A stretch of DNA of 64,000 nucleotides from Microbacterium hibisci. Lineage in GTDB: Bacteria; Actinomycetota; Actinomycetes; Actinomycetales; Microbacteriaceae. The position numbers and the translations under genes are program-made. Location of the stretch: assembly GCF_015278255.1 (NCBI RefSeq), contig NZ_JADIJC010000001.1, positions 806,001-870,000 of the forward strand, in the 5' to 3' direction. Positions 1-7,199 of the stretch are shown here, one piece after another (the first letter of the stretch is position 1; each line of letters starts with the position of its first letter). The notes under the pieces were generated by a model. The model saw only the letters and a list, made by a program, of their open reading frames with translations. It was not told where the DNA came from and ran no database searches.

Positions 1-1
1 C

Positions 2-355
2 GGCAACGCGGCGACGATCGCCGACCCCGGCTGGAGTGCACTGATCACCGCCCCGTACCCCGACCAGCCCTCTGGGCACAACTGCCTCGACGGTGCGCAT
101 GTCGCCGTTCTGCGCATGTTCTTCGGCGATGTGATCGACGATGGCTTCACGATGACGAGCTCCTCGACGTTCCTCCCGACCGGCGCTGTGAGGGACCGCA
201 CGTTCGGGTCGTTCTCGCAGCCGCTGGCCGAGCTCATCGAGGCCCGCATCTGGGCGGGACTGCACTTCCGCCACGCGGACGTCCAGGGTCAGCTGCTCGG
301 CATGAACGTCGCGCAGTACGCGGCCGCACATCACCTGCAGCCGGTCGGTCGCTGA
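2..355 (+). CDS. Vanadium-dependent haloperoxidase / PAP2-superfamily protein, C-terminal part
   Basis: Only the last 117 codons are in the window; the start lies upstream. The reading frame contains the dipeptide-rich PSGHN motif (around nt 80-95), typical of the vanadate/phosphate-binding site of the vanadium chloroperoxidase-PAP2 fold. Further on, ARIWAGLHFRHAD resembles the last conserved R-(x)n-G-x-H-x3-D block of that family. Members either halogenate with H2O2 or are acid phosphatases, and the fragment cannot separate the two. The gene is not interrupted by the island: it ends about 90 nt before the left attachment site. It converges with the former 3' end of the tmRNA gene across the hairpin at 386-425. 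Confidence 0.7.
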   Translation, partial: GNAATIADPGWSALITAPYPDQPSGHNCLDGAHVAVLRMFFGDVIDDGFTMTSSSTFLPTGAVRDRTFGSFSQPLAELIEARIWAGLHFRHADVQGQLLGMNVAQYAAAHHLQPVGR

Positions 356-385
356 CAGGCGCGCCGCTCGGCCGACAGGACGAGA

Positions 386-425
386 AAGGCCTCGGCCCCG
401 CGACGAATCGCGGGGCCGAGGCCTT
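386..425. terminator. Bidirectional rho-independent-type hairpin
   Basis: Perfect 17-bp inverted repeat (386-402 and 409-425) around a 6-nt loop. It lies between the haloperoxidase-like gene (plus) and the left attachment site. Read on the minus strand it sits where the tmRNA terminator would be if the island were absent, so it is probably the original ssrA terminator, displaced 13.5 kb by integration. The T-tract is short on both sides. Confidence 0.75.
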
Positions 426-444
426 CAACTCTGTGACAGCGGCT

Positions 445-465
445 GTGGAGATGGGGGGAATCGAA
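445..465. repeat. attL: duplicated 3' end of the tmRNA gene
   Basis: These 21 bp are identical to 13926-13946, which form the 3' end (T-arm and acceptor strand) of ssrA. Beyond position 465 the match stops (ttctgcc here, ccccgtc at ssrA). To the left a weaker match continues (ctgtgac-rcgg). An identical partial copy of a tRNA-like 3' end is the normal footprint of tyrosine-integrase insertion into ssrA. Confidence 0.9.
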
Positions 466-585
466 TTCTGCCGACGCCTCCACGCCGGTTCGCGAGATCG
501 GCCCCAAACTCCCGGAATTACGCGGCTTTTCGGGCCTTCTCGAACCGTCCCGAGCTGTCTGGATCGGTGCCGATTCTCCTCGAAT

Positions 586-606
586 GTGGGCAAATTGTGG
601 GCAAAT
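586..606 (+). repeat. Left putative integrase arm-type sites
   Basis: Two direct copies of GTGGGCAAAT at 586-595 and 597-606, one nucleotide apart. The same decamer occurs at 13797-13806 and 13826-13835, with a degenerate copy at 13815-13824 beside the integrase stop codon. All copies have the same orientation. Position just inside both att cores, in tandem, fits arm-type binding sites for the N-terminal domain of a lambda-family integrase. The role is inferred. Confidence 0.6.
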
Positions 607-818
607 CGGATGCCGCACTCCCCCGCACGCTCAGATTGCGGCGCCCCGACAGTCGGCCGGGTGAGTGGTCGGGGTCGGCGTAGTGCCCAGAGCGAGCGGT
701 TGGTAAGCGGAGCGCGGAGCGCGGAGTCTGCAAAGAGCGAGCGGCGGGACCGGAGCCGGGCCCGAGCACTATCCTCTCGCTGTCGGAGCACTCATCGAGG
801 TGTCATCTCGATCGCGTC

Positions 819-824
819 GCTAGC
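819..824. repeat. IS481-family target-site duplication, left copy
   Basis: GCTAGC at 819-824 is repeated at 1916-1921 and directly flanks the element ends TGTAGTTCCCCG... IS481-family elements are known to prefer NCTAGN targets and duplicate them. Confidence 0.8.
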
Positions 825-1915
825 TGTAGTTCCCCGACACGTTGTGAACGTGTGAGTTAGGCGAAGACCTCCGGGACGATGTGGGTACCACCCTCACATC
901 AGATCCACGGAGGTCTTCGTGACTCACGCTAATGCGCCTTTGACGCCGGAGGGGCGTCGTCGTCTTGCTGTTCTGATCGTCGATCGGCGCTGGCCATTGC
1001 GGCGGGCGGCGGAACGGTTCCAGTGCTCGCCGGCTACGGCGAAGAAGTGGGCGGACCGGTATCGGGCCGGTCTGCCGTTGAGCGACCGCAACTCGAGGCC
1101 GCTGACGTCACCAAACCGGCTGCCGCAGCGGACGGAGCGGCGGATCGTGTCGTTGCGGTTCACGCGGCGGTGGGGACCGCATCGGATCGCGTACCACCTG
1201 GGGTTGCACCGCTCGACAGTCGGGCGGGTGCTCGCCCGCTTCCGGATGCCGAAGCTCGCGCACATCGACCAGGCCACCGGGCTGCCGGTGCGCACTTCGA
1301 AGCCGCAGCGCTACGAGGTCAACAAGCCCGGTCAGCTGGTGCACGTCGACATCAAGAAGCAGGGCCGAATCCCGGACGGCGGGGGCTGGCGTGTTCACGG
1401 GAAAGGTTCCGTGCAGGACCTCGTTGCCGGAGCTGCTCGGGGACGCGCGACGCGCGCCGGCGCGGTAGGCTCGCGCGGCTACCGGTTCCTGCATCATGCC
1501 GTCGACGACTACTCGAGGGTGGCGTATTCGGAGATCCTCGATGACGAACGAAAGGAGACCGCCGCAGGGTTCTGGACCCGCGCCAACGCATTCTTCGCGC
1601 AGATCGGCGTGAACGTCACCGCCGTGATGATGACAGACAACGGCGCCTGCTATCGCTCACACGCGTTCGCAGACGCGCTAGGCGAGATCCGACACAAGTG
1701 GACGAGGCCGTACCGCCCGCAGACCAACGGGAAAGTCGAGCGGTTCAACCGCACCCTCGGCACCGAATGGGCCTACGCGAAGTCCTACGCCAGCGAAGCC
1801 GAGCGCGCCAACGCTTACACGGCCTGGCTCCATCACTACAATCACCACCGACCCCACACCGGCATCGGCGGCCAAACGCCCTCAGCCCGCGTTCACAACC
1901 TCACGGGGAACTACA
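825..1915 (+). mobile_element. Intact IS481-family insertion sequence
   Basis: A 1091-bp element with imperfect terminal inverted repeats. Positions 825-852 match the reverse complement of 1888-1915 at 24 of 28 positions, with the outer 12 perfect. It encodes one full-length DDE transposase and is bordered by a GCTAGC duplication. Both ends and the reading frame are undamaged, so it may still be active. It lies within the island, so it arrived with the island or later. Confidence 0.88.
862..919 (+). promoter_or_regulatory. Hairpin sequestering the transposase ribosome-binding site
   Basis: A perfect 12-bp inverted repeat (862-873 and 908-919) encloses a second stem (about 879-900). The right arm contains the GGAGG ribosome site (909-913) and the first base of the GTG start. 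Transcripts entering from outside would fold and hide the start, the known way IS elements avoid activation by external transcription. Confidence 0.6.
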
Positions 1916-1920
1916 GCTAG
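919..1920 (+). CDS. IS481-family transposase
   Basis: 333-aa DDE transposase that cuts and joins the element ends. An N-terminal helix-turn-helix region (about residues 10-100, with CSPATAKKW and LHRSTVGRVL) is followed by an RNase H-fold catalytic core. The likely triad is D144 (HVDIKK), D240 (TDNGAC) and E274 (NGKVERFNR), with the usual D-x33-E spacing. The start is GTG behind GGAGG at 909-913. The stop codon TAG (1918-1920) lies outside the inverted repeat, inside the duplicated target GCTAGC, so the insertion site itself ends the protein. Confidence 0.93.
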   Translation: MTHANAPLTPEGRRRLAVLIVDRRWPLRRAAERFQCSPATAKKWADRYRAGLPLSDRNSRPLTSPNRLPQRTERRIVSLRFTRRWGPHRIAYHLGLHRSTVGRVLARFRMPKLAHIDQATGLPVRTSKPQRYEVNKPGQLVHVDIKKQGRIPDGGGWRVHGKGSVQDLVAGAARGRATRAGAVGSRGYRFLHHAVDDYSRVAYSEILDDERKETAAGFWTRANAFFAQIGVNVTAVMMTDNGACYRSHAFADALGEIRHKWTRPYRPQTNGKVERFNRTLGTEWAYAKSYASEAERANAYTAWLHHYNHHRPHTGIGGQTPSARVHNLTGNYS

Positions 1921-1921
1921 C
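1916..1921. repeat. IS481-family target-site duplication, right copy
   Basis: GCTAGC, identical to 819-824, directly after the right inverted repeat. It supplies the TAG stop codon of the transposase. Confidence 0.8.
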
Positions 1922-2007
1922 GTCCCGAACACGACACGTAGCGTGTCGTTCCCTGGATCTCTCGTAACCTGCGAGCGATCGCCTCCCCCGGGTAGAAGGA
2001 GCCGACG

Positions 2008-2439
2008 ATGGCGCAGCAGATTTCGACGAACAGCCTCACAGGCGAGCGGTCCACGCTCGACGCCACGCACGCGACGCCGGTCGGCCTGCTGTCCGCGGAC
2101 TTCCGCGCGGCGTTCGCCGCGTTCGCCGCCTACCTCGACCATCGCCGGCCGATCACCAGAGCCGATGCCGTTGCGGGCGCGCTCGAAGATCTGGCCGCGC
2201 TGTTCGCGCAGGCCGCCGCAGACGGCATCCCGGTGCGGAATGTCGTCGGTCACGATCCGGCCCAGGTCGCGGAAGCGCTGCTCGAGAACTACACGCACGC
2301 GCCGCGCGACGCCGGCGCCCGGGCCGACCTCGCCCGCACGATCGACGCGATCGTCGCCGGCCGCACGTCGGCAGGCTGGCCGAAGGCTGCTCACAGCACG
2401 ATGGAGGACCGGTACCCGGGTGCGGCCGACTTCTCGTAA
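2008..2439 (+). CDS. DUF1048 family protein
   Basis: 143 aa. The segment from about residue 55 to 125 (LEDLAALFAQAAADG-PVRNVVGHDP, then AEALLENY and ARADLARTIDAI) follows the pattern of DUF1048, small helical cytosolic proteins often found beside PadR-type regulators. The function is unknown. AAGGAG sits 7 nt before the ATG. It is the first cargo gene after the IS element; no PadR gene is adjacent here. Family assignment is by motif resemblance only. Confidence 0.7.
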   Translation: MAQQISTNSLTGERSTLDATHATPVGLLSADFRAAFAAFAAYLDHRRPITRADAVAGALEDLAALFAQAAADGIPVRNVVGHDPAQVAEALLENYTHAPRDAGARADLARTIDAIVAGRTSAGWPKAAHSTMEDRYPGAADFS

Positions 2440-2605
2440 GCGTCGCCCGGGTCTGAGACTCTGATCCAACGAGCGCCGATCGTGTTGAGTGGGTGGAGGT
2501 GCGGGCCGGGGAAATCCGGATCGGGAGGACATCTCTGATACGACGCGTCGCGGGGTTCGCTGATAGCGACGTTCACGAACCTGTGAGCTACACATCTAGG
2601 AGGCG

Positions 2606-2611
2606 TACCGT
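2606..2611 (+). promoter_or_regulatory. Putative leaderless -10 box
   Basis: TACCGT ends 6 nt before the ATG at 2618, so transcription would begin at or next to the start codon. An AGGAGG at 2598-2603 is too far (14 nt) to serve as an ordinary ribosome site. The same arrangement recurs through the window. Confidence 0.4.
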
Positions 2612-2617
2612 TCGATC

Positions 2618-3166
2618 ATGGAGACACAGACACGAACGAGCGGCATCGATGTCGCTGCGCTGGGCCTGGGATCAGTGCTGGTGGGGTCGTTGCCTGCTGC
2701 GCTGCTGACAGACCACGCCCCGGAGCGTTACACGGTGGAGGCGGTATTCACCCGTCGCCCTGAACGCGACGAGGTCACGGAGATCCTGGGGATCGAGACT
2801 CGGGACCGGCTCGCGCGGGCCGGGTACCCCACCGTCGAGGTGACGGTCTCGGACCGTCGGCTGGAGATTTCGAACACGAATCTGGAAGAACTCAGGGACG
2901 GGCTCGCGGCGGTCCTGGCGGATCGACTGGCTGAGATCAGTGCGGGTGTTCGCGCTCGCCAGGATGCCGCTGCAATGAAGGTCCACGATGCAGCGGAGAC
3001 CGAGCAGGCTCGCGCGGCCGCGGTGGCGGCGCTCGCTGAGTCCATCACCTTCCAGGCATCCGCGTCGGCGAAGGCGCCCGGATCTGCGGGCGATCAGACG
3101 GCAGGGGCCGCGACCGATCAAGAGCAGATCGATAGTTGGGGAACCGAGGGCGGGCACAGCCGCTGA
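2618..3166 (+). CDS. Hypothetical protein
   Basis: 182 aa, not recognised. The N-terminus has a short hydrophobic stretch (about residues 13-29: VAALGLGSVLVGSLPAALL). Next comes a possible mixed alpha/beta domain to about residue 110, then an alanine- and glutamine-rich helical tail. There is no clear signal peptidase site and no catalytic motif. Codon use is strongly G/C-ending, like its neighbours, which supports real coding. The lipid kinase gene begins 37 nt downstream on the same strand, so the two may be co-transcribed. Confidence 0.6.
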   Translation: METQTRTSGIDVAALGLGSVLVGSLPAALLTDHAPERYTVEAVFTRRPERDEVTEILGIETRDRLARAGYPTVEVTVSDRRLEISNTNLEELRDGLAAVLADRLAEISAGVRARQDAAAMKVHDAAETEQARAAAVAALAESITFQASASAKAPGSAGDQTAGAATDQEQIDSWGTEGGHSR

Positions 3167-3203
3167 GCACGATGCAGGTGCCCGGTACGATCCGGACCGG
3201 CAG

Positions 3204-4205
3204 ATGAGCAGATCGGAGCAGAGGAACGGAGGGCATCCGCACGCGGCGGTCGTATACAACCCGACGAAGGCGCCGGTCGAACGCATCCGCACGGCGGTTG
3301 CCGAGCATGAGCGTCGTATGGAGTGGGAGCCGACCCGGTGGTACGAAACCGCGAGCGAGGATGCCGGCCGAGCTGCCGCGGCGCAGGCTGCCGCGGGCGA
3401 CCCGGCGGTCGTGATCGTCGCCGGCGGAGACGGCACCGTCCGCGCCGCGGCCGCGGAGTTACGCGACACGGGCATCCCGATTGCGCTGGTCCCCTCCGGC
3501 ACGGGGAACCTGCTCGCCCGCGACCTCGGCACACCCCTCAACGACATTCCCGCCAGCGTCTCGGTGGCCTTCACCGGGGTCGATCGCACGGTCGATGTCG
3601 GTGTCGCGGAGGTCGAGGACGAGGATGGCGTCCGGCAGGTGCACGTGTTCATGGTGATGGCGGGGATCGGACTGGACGCCCAGATGGCGCAGGAGACCAG
3701 CGCGGTCGCGAAGAAGCGCCTCGGGTGGTTCGCGTACGTCACACCGATCGCACGATCGATCGTCGCGAATCGGCTCTTCCACCTGACGTACCGCATCGAC
3801 GGCGGACGCAGCAGATCCACCCGCGCGCACACCGTCATCGTGGGCAACTGCGGAACCCTCACGGGCAATATGCTGCTGATCCCGGCCGCCGTCATCGACG
3901 ACGGACTCCTGGATGTCGTCATCATGCGGCCGGCGGGTCCGTTCGGCTGGGCGCGGATCGGAACGAGGCTGACGCTCCAGAACGCTGCTCGCCGCTCCCC
4001 GTTCACCCGACGATGGCTCTCGCGGTCGCCGGACCTTCACGCGCTCGGCTACGTCCAGGGCAGGCAGTTCGAGGTGCGCTTCGAAACCCCTCACGCGGTG
4101 GAGCTGGACGGTGACCCCTTCGGGCACGTCGTCCGTGCGCGCATCAGCGTCGCACCGGGTGCGCTGCACGTCCGCGTCGTCGCCCCGCCGTCGACGGCGT
4201 CGTGA
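3204..4205 (+). CDS. Diacylglycerol kinase-family lipid kinase (YegS/DagK type)
   Basis: 333 aa. Soluble lipid kinases of this family phosphorylate diacylglycerol or related lipids with ATP at the membrane surface. The catalytic-domain signatures GGDGT (residues 74-78) and PSGTGN followed by LARDLG (97-109) are present. The C-terminal half is the usual beta-sandwich domain ending in a VELDGDPFG block. The frame is open further upstream, but the ATG at 3204 is the first start giving a normal N-terminus (HAAVVYNPTKA). The substrate cannot be read from sequence. On the island it lies near a desaturase, which suggests a shared lipid theme (inference). Confidence 0.88.
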   Translation: MSRSEQRNGGHPHAAVVYNPTKAPVERIRTAVAEHERRMEWEPTRWYETASEDAGRAAAAQAAAGDPAVVIVAGGDGTVRAAAAELRDTGIPIALVPSGTGNLLARDLGTPLNDIPASVSVAFTGVDRTVDVGVAEVEDEDGVRQVHVFMVMAGIGLDAQMAQETSAVAKKRLGWFAYVTPIARSIVANRLFHLTYRIDGGRSRSTRAHTVIVGNCGTLTGNMLLIPAAVIDDGLLDVVIMRPAGPFGWARIGTRLTLQNAARRSPFTRRWLSRSPDLHALGYVQGRQFEVRFETPHAVELDGDPFGHVVRARISVAPGALHVRVVAPPSTAS

Positions 4206-4215
4206 TCCTGCTCGC

Positions 4216-4380
4216 TCAGGGCTTGGGGCGCCGGGCGCGCTGGCGGAGGATCCCGAAGATGAGGGTGCCGACGAAGAGCACGATCCCGATGATGCCCAGC
4301 CACATCAGGCCGTCGAAGACGAAACCGACGATCGACAGCACGACCCACGCAACCAGCAGGATGAGAAGGACTGTCCACAT
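4216..4380 (-). CDS. Small two-helix membrane protein
   Basis: 54 aa. Two hydrophobic helices (about residues 2-22 and 25-46), then a basic tail QRARRPKP. It resembles small hydrophobic proteins of the lmo0937/DUF5670 kind, but the match is only in style. GTGAGG precedes the ATG by a few nucleotides. It converges with the lipid kinase (10-nt gap). Function unknown. Confidence 0.6.
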   Translation of the reverse strand: MWTVLLILLVAWVVLSIVGFVFDGLMWLGIIGIVLFVGTLIFGILRQRARRPKP

Positions 4381-4500
4381 GTTCCTCACAGTACGCTCCT
4401 CGCCCGACCGAAGACAGAGCTCCGCCCGTGCGCGTACGCTCATGAGCAGGGCACCGAGACCCCGCGCCTGGTCATTCTGAGATGAACGGTGGCGCAAGCG

Positions 4501-5199
4501 ATGTCCACGAGTCCCGACCACCAGCCGGGTGATGCCCTCGAGATCGCCGTGGCCGCGCTCGTGGGCGGCGGCGACGACCTGTGCTCGCCGTTGCGAGCGG
4601 CTGTCGCGATGCCCGGCGCGGTGGTGTCGACACTCGGCTCGCCGATGGGCTCAGCGACGGTGTGCGCCAGCACGAAGCTCGGCGCACGGATCGACGAGAT
4701 CCAGATCGACCTCGGCGAGGGGCCGTCCTGGGAAGCTCTCCGCACGAGGCTTCCTGTCACGGCGTCCGACCTGCAGGTCGATGGCGGGGCGTTGTGGCCC
4801 GGCACATGGGCCGCCCTGCGAGAGCTCGATGTGGGAGCGCTCTTCGCGTTCCCGCTGTATGTCAGCACGCTCGGCATCGGCTCGATCGCCCTCTACTCGA
4901 TGACCGCCCGCGAGTTGTCCGATGCTGACATCGAACGGATGAGCCGCCTGGCGGCCATCGTCTCGAGCACTCTCCTGAGGAGGGCGCTGAACCGTCTCGA
5001 TGCGCCGGACGACGGTGCGCGGGACGAACCGTACTCTCGTCGTGAGGTTCACCAGGCGACCGGAATGGTCGCAGCACGGAACAGCATCGGCGTGGACGAC
5101 GCCCTCCTGCTCCTCCGCGGCCACGCGTTCGCGGCGGGGCGTCCGGTGCGCGACGTCGCGGCGGACGTCATCGCACGCCGGCTCGACCTGAGACTGTGA
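4501..5199 (+). CDS. GAF-ANTAR domain regulator 1
   Basis: About 232 aa. The N-terminal two thirds resembles a GAF sensor domain. The last ~55 residues form an ANTAR helical RNA-binding domain (HQATGMVAARNSIG, then ALLLLRGHA and RDVAADVI). ANTAR proteins bind paired hairpins in nascent RNA and prevent termination. The usual lysine in Q-A-K-G is a threonine here. A GTG 12 nt upstream (4489) is an alternative start; neither has a clear ribosome site. A second GAF-ANTAR gene follows after 22 nt. The signal is unknown. Confidence 0.82.
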   Translation: MSTSPDHQPGDALEIAVAALVGGGDDLCSPLRAAVAMPGAVVSTLGSPMGSATVCASTKLGARIDEIQIDLGEGPSWEALRTRLPVTASDLQVDGGALWPGTWAALRELDVGALFAFPLYVSTLGIGSIALYSMTARELSDADIERMSRLAAIVSSTLLRRALNRLDAPDDGARDEPYSRREVHQATGMVAARNSIGVDDALLLLRGHAFAAGRPVRDVAADVIARRLDLRL

Positions 5200-5209
5200 T
5201 CCCAAGGCT

Positions 5210-5215
5210 TAGGAT
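5210..5215 (+). promoter_or_regulatory. Putative leaderless -10 box
   Basis: TAGGAT six nucleotides before the ATG of the second GAF-ANTAR gene, suggesting it has its own promoter just after the first gene's stop codon. Confidence 0.4.
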
Positions 5216-5221
5216 GACGGC

Positions 5222-5935
5222 ATGACGGCGCTCACCCGCGAGCATCAGCTGCTGGGAACCTTCGTCACTCTGGCGGACTCCCTCGTCGACGACTTCGACA
5301 TCGTCGACGTACTCCAGCGGCTCGTCGACGACTGCATCTCGCTGTTCGACGCGTCGGCTGCCGGCATCCTGCTGCTCAGCCCGTCCAACCGCCTGGAAGT
5401 GATCGCCTCCACGAGCGAGCGGAGCGAACTCGTCGAGCTGATGCAGTTGCGCGTCGGCGCCGGGCCCTGCGTCGAGGCGGCGACAGGAGGAGAGGTCGTC
5501 TCGGTCGACGACATCGATCAGATCGCCCATCGTTGGCCCGCGTTCGCCGCCGATGCGCGCGCTTCCGGGTTCTCGTCGATCCATGCGATCCCGCTGCGGC
5601 TCCGCGACTCGACGCTGGGATCGCTGAATCTGTTCCGCGATGAGGCCGGCGCGCTGAACGCGGCCGATGCCGCGGCCGCGCAGGCATTGGCCGATATCGC
5701 CACCATCAGCATTCTGCAGCAGCGTTTGGTCGAGGAATCCGAGCTCGCACAGGCTCAGCTGCAGCGCGCGCTCGACAGCAGGGTCGTGATCGAACAGGCC
5801 AAGGGATACCTCGCCCAGATGCGGGACATCGACATGGATGAGGCGTTCGCACGGATCCGGAGCCACGCCCGCTCCACACAGACGCCCATCGGCGTCGTCG
5901 CGCGCGACGTCATCGACGGGCGACTGTCGCTCTGA
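5222..5935 (+). CDS. GAF-ANTAR domain regulator 2
   Basis: 237 aa. GAF domain from about residue 20 to 160 (VDDCISLFDASAAGILLL, then GAGPCVEA), a short helical linker, and a canonical ANTAR domain (EQAKGYLAQ, then DEAFARIRSHA and VARDVI). It is a probable cytosolic antiterminator responding to a ligand or redox signal through GAF. It is not a close copy of the upstream gene, so this is an old pair rather than a fresh duplication. It converges with the desaturase gene. Confidence 0.88.
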   Translation: MTALTREHQLLGTFVTLADSLVDDFDIVDVLQRLVDDCISLFDASAAGILLLSPSNRLEVIASTSERSELVELMQLRVGAGPCVEAATGGEVVSVDDIDQIAHRWPAFAADARASGFSSIHAIPLRLRDSTLGSLNLFRDEAGALNAADAAAAQALADIATISILQQRLVEESELAQAQLQRALDSRVVIEQAKGYLAQMRDIDMDEAFARIRSHARSTQTPIGVVARDVIDGRLSL

Positions 5936-5958
5936 CTCCTCGACGGCCGGGCGAGCAG

Positions 5959-7059
5959 CTAGACGGCTTGTCGTTGCTGGAGCAACGGGCACTCGAACGG
6001 ATCGCGCTCGCCGAGTCCGACCCTGTTGATGTACCGGAGGACGATTCCGTAGGACTGCCAGAGACCCGTCTCGGTGTAGGGGACGTGGTGTTCCACACAG
6101 AAGGCGCGGATCATCCCGGACGCTTGACGGAGGTGAGGTCGAGGCATCGAGGGGAACAGGTGATGCTCGATCTGGTAGTTGAGTCCTCCCATGACCGTGT
6201 CGAGCATCCGACTGCCACGGATGTTGCGGCTCATGAGCACCTGCCGGTGGAGGAAGTCGACTTTCACGTCGGCCGGGACGAGCGGCATCCCCTTGTGGTT
6301 GGGCGCGAACGCCATTCCCATGTAGACCCCGAACAGCCCGAGCTGGACGCCGAGGAAGGCGAAGGCGATCCCTGGGGACAGCACGAGGAAGACGAGCACG
6401 ACGAACCCGACGATCCGCACTGCGAGGAAGGCGATCTCGATCGGACGGTGTCGCAGCTGCTCACGTGCGAACACACGCCGCACGCTCGACGCGTGCAGCG
6501 AGAGCCCTTCGAGCAGCAGGATCGGGAAGAACAGCACCCCCTGATGGGCGATCAGCCAGCGCAGCGGTCCGCTTCGACTCGCACGCCGCTTGTCGGCCTG
6601 CTCGGGGGTGAACGCGATGACCGGGAGTTCGATGTCGGGGTCGCTGCCGATCTTGTTGGGGTTGGCATGATGTCGCGTGTGCTTATGCTGCCACCAGCCA
6701 TAGCTCATGCCCACGAGAAGGTTCCCGAGGACGAGGCTGGTCCAGTCGTTCCACCGGCCGGACCGGAAGATCTGCCGATGCGCGGCGTCATGTCCGAGCA
6801 TCGCGACCTGGGTGAGCAGGACGGCGAGGACGGCACCGGTGACCAGCTGCCACCAGGTGTCGCCGAGGAGCACGAAGACGACGAGCACAGTCGCGATGAC
6901 GATCGGCGCCGCGATGAGCTTGGTCCAGTAGTACCCGTAGCGGCGCCGCATGAGGCCGCTCCCGGTAACCATCTTCGACAGCTCGGTGTAGAGATTCGGC
7001 GCCTTCGGCGTTGTGGATCGCACGCTGGAGGCGATCGACCCGGGAGTGTTGACGGCCAT
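5959..7059 (-). CDS. Membrane fatty acid desaturase
   Basis: 366 aa. It introduces double bonds into acyl chains using a di-iron site in the membrane. All three histidine boxes are present: HDAAH (90-94), HKHTRHH (125-131) and QIEHH (296-300). Hydrophobic spans lie around 46-88, 106-120 and 190-245. The start at 7059 has AGGAG 6 nt upstream. An in-frame ATG at 7116 sits 8 nt after a TAACCT box and could be a leaderless alternative start. The partner electron carrier (ferredoxin or flavoprotein) is not adjacent. The last codons converge with the ANTAR gene. Confidence 0.92.
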   Translation of the reverse strand: MAVNTPGSIASSVRSTTPKAPNLYTELSKMVTGSGLMRRRYGYYWTKLIAAPIVIATVLVVFVLLGDTWWQLVTGAVLAVLLTQVAMLGHDAAHRQIFRSGRWNDWTSLVLGNLLVGMSYGWWQHKHTRHHANPNKIGSDPDIELPVIAFTPEQADKRRASRSGPLRWLIAHQGVLFFPILLLEGLSLHASSVRRVFAREQLRHRPIEIAFLAVRIVGFVVLVFLVLSPGIAFAFLGVQLGLFGVYMGMAFAPNHKGMPLVPADVKVDFLHRQVLMSRNIRGSRMLDTVMGGLNYQIEHHLFPSMPRPHLRQASGMIRAFCVEHHVPYTETGLWQSYGIVLRYINRVGLGERDPFECPLLQQRQAV

Positions 7060-7199
7060 CTTGTGCTCCTGTCGGACGAATCGCATGACGTGCGCCAATG
7101 ACAGGGTCCGGGCCATCTGACCTCAGGTTACGCCCGTTATCGGGTGTGCGTGTCTGCATGCAGGAAACACGGAGGTAGACTCCTCAACCCGCCGTCAGG

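Larger units (their letters stand above)
466..824. other. Gene-free left flank of the island
   Basis: About 360 nt with no convincing gene on either strand: possible frames are short, overlap each other and lack ribosome sites. It holds two copies of GTGGGCAAAT (586-595, 597-606) matching repeats next to the integrase, then G/A-rich sequence up to the IS481 element that starts at 825. Confidence 0.7.

Noticed and set aside
2..355. Haloperoxidase-like gene truncated by the island
   Set aside because: It is cut only by the window edge. Its stop codon and a hairpin precede attL, so the island did not break it.
1930..1946. Small perfect stem (CGACACG...CGTGTCG) as a further IS end
   Set aside because: It lies outside the target duplication and does not match the terminal repeats, so it is treated as chance or an unrelated site.
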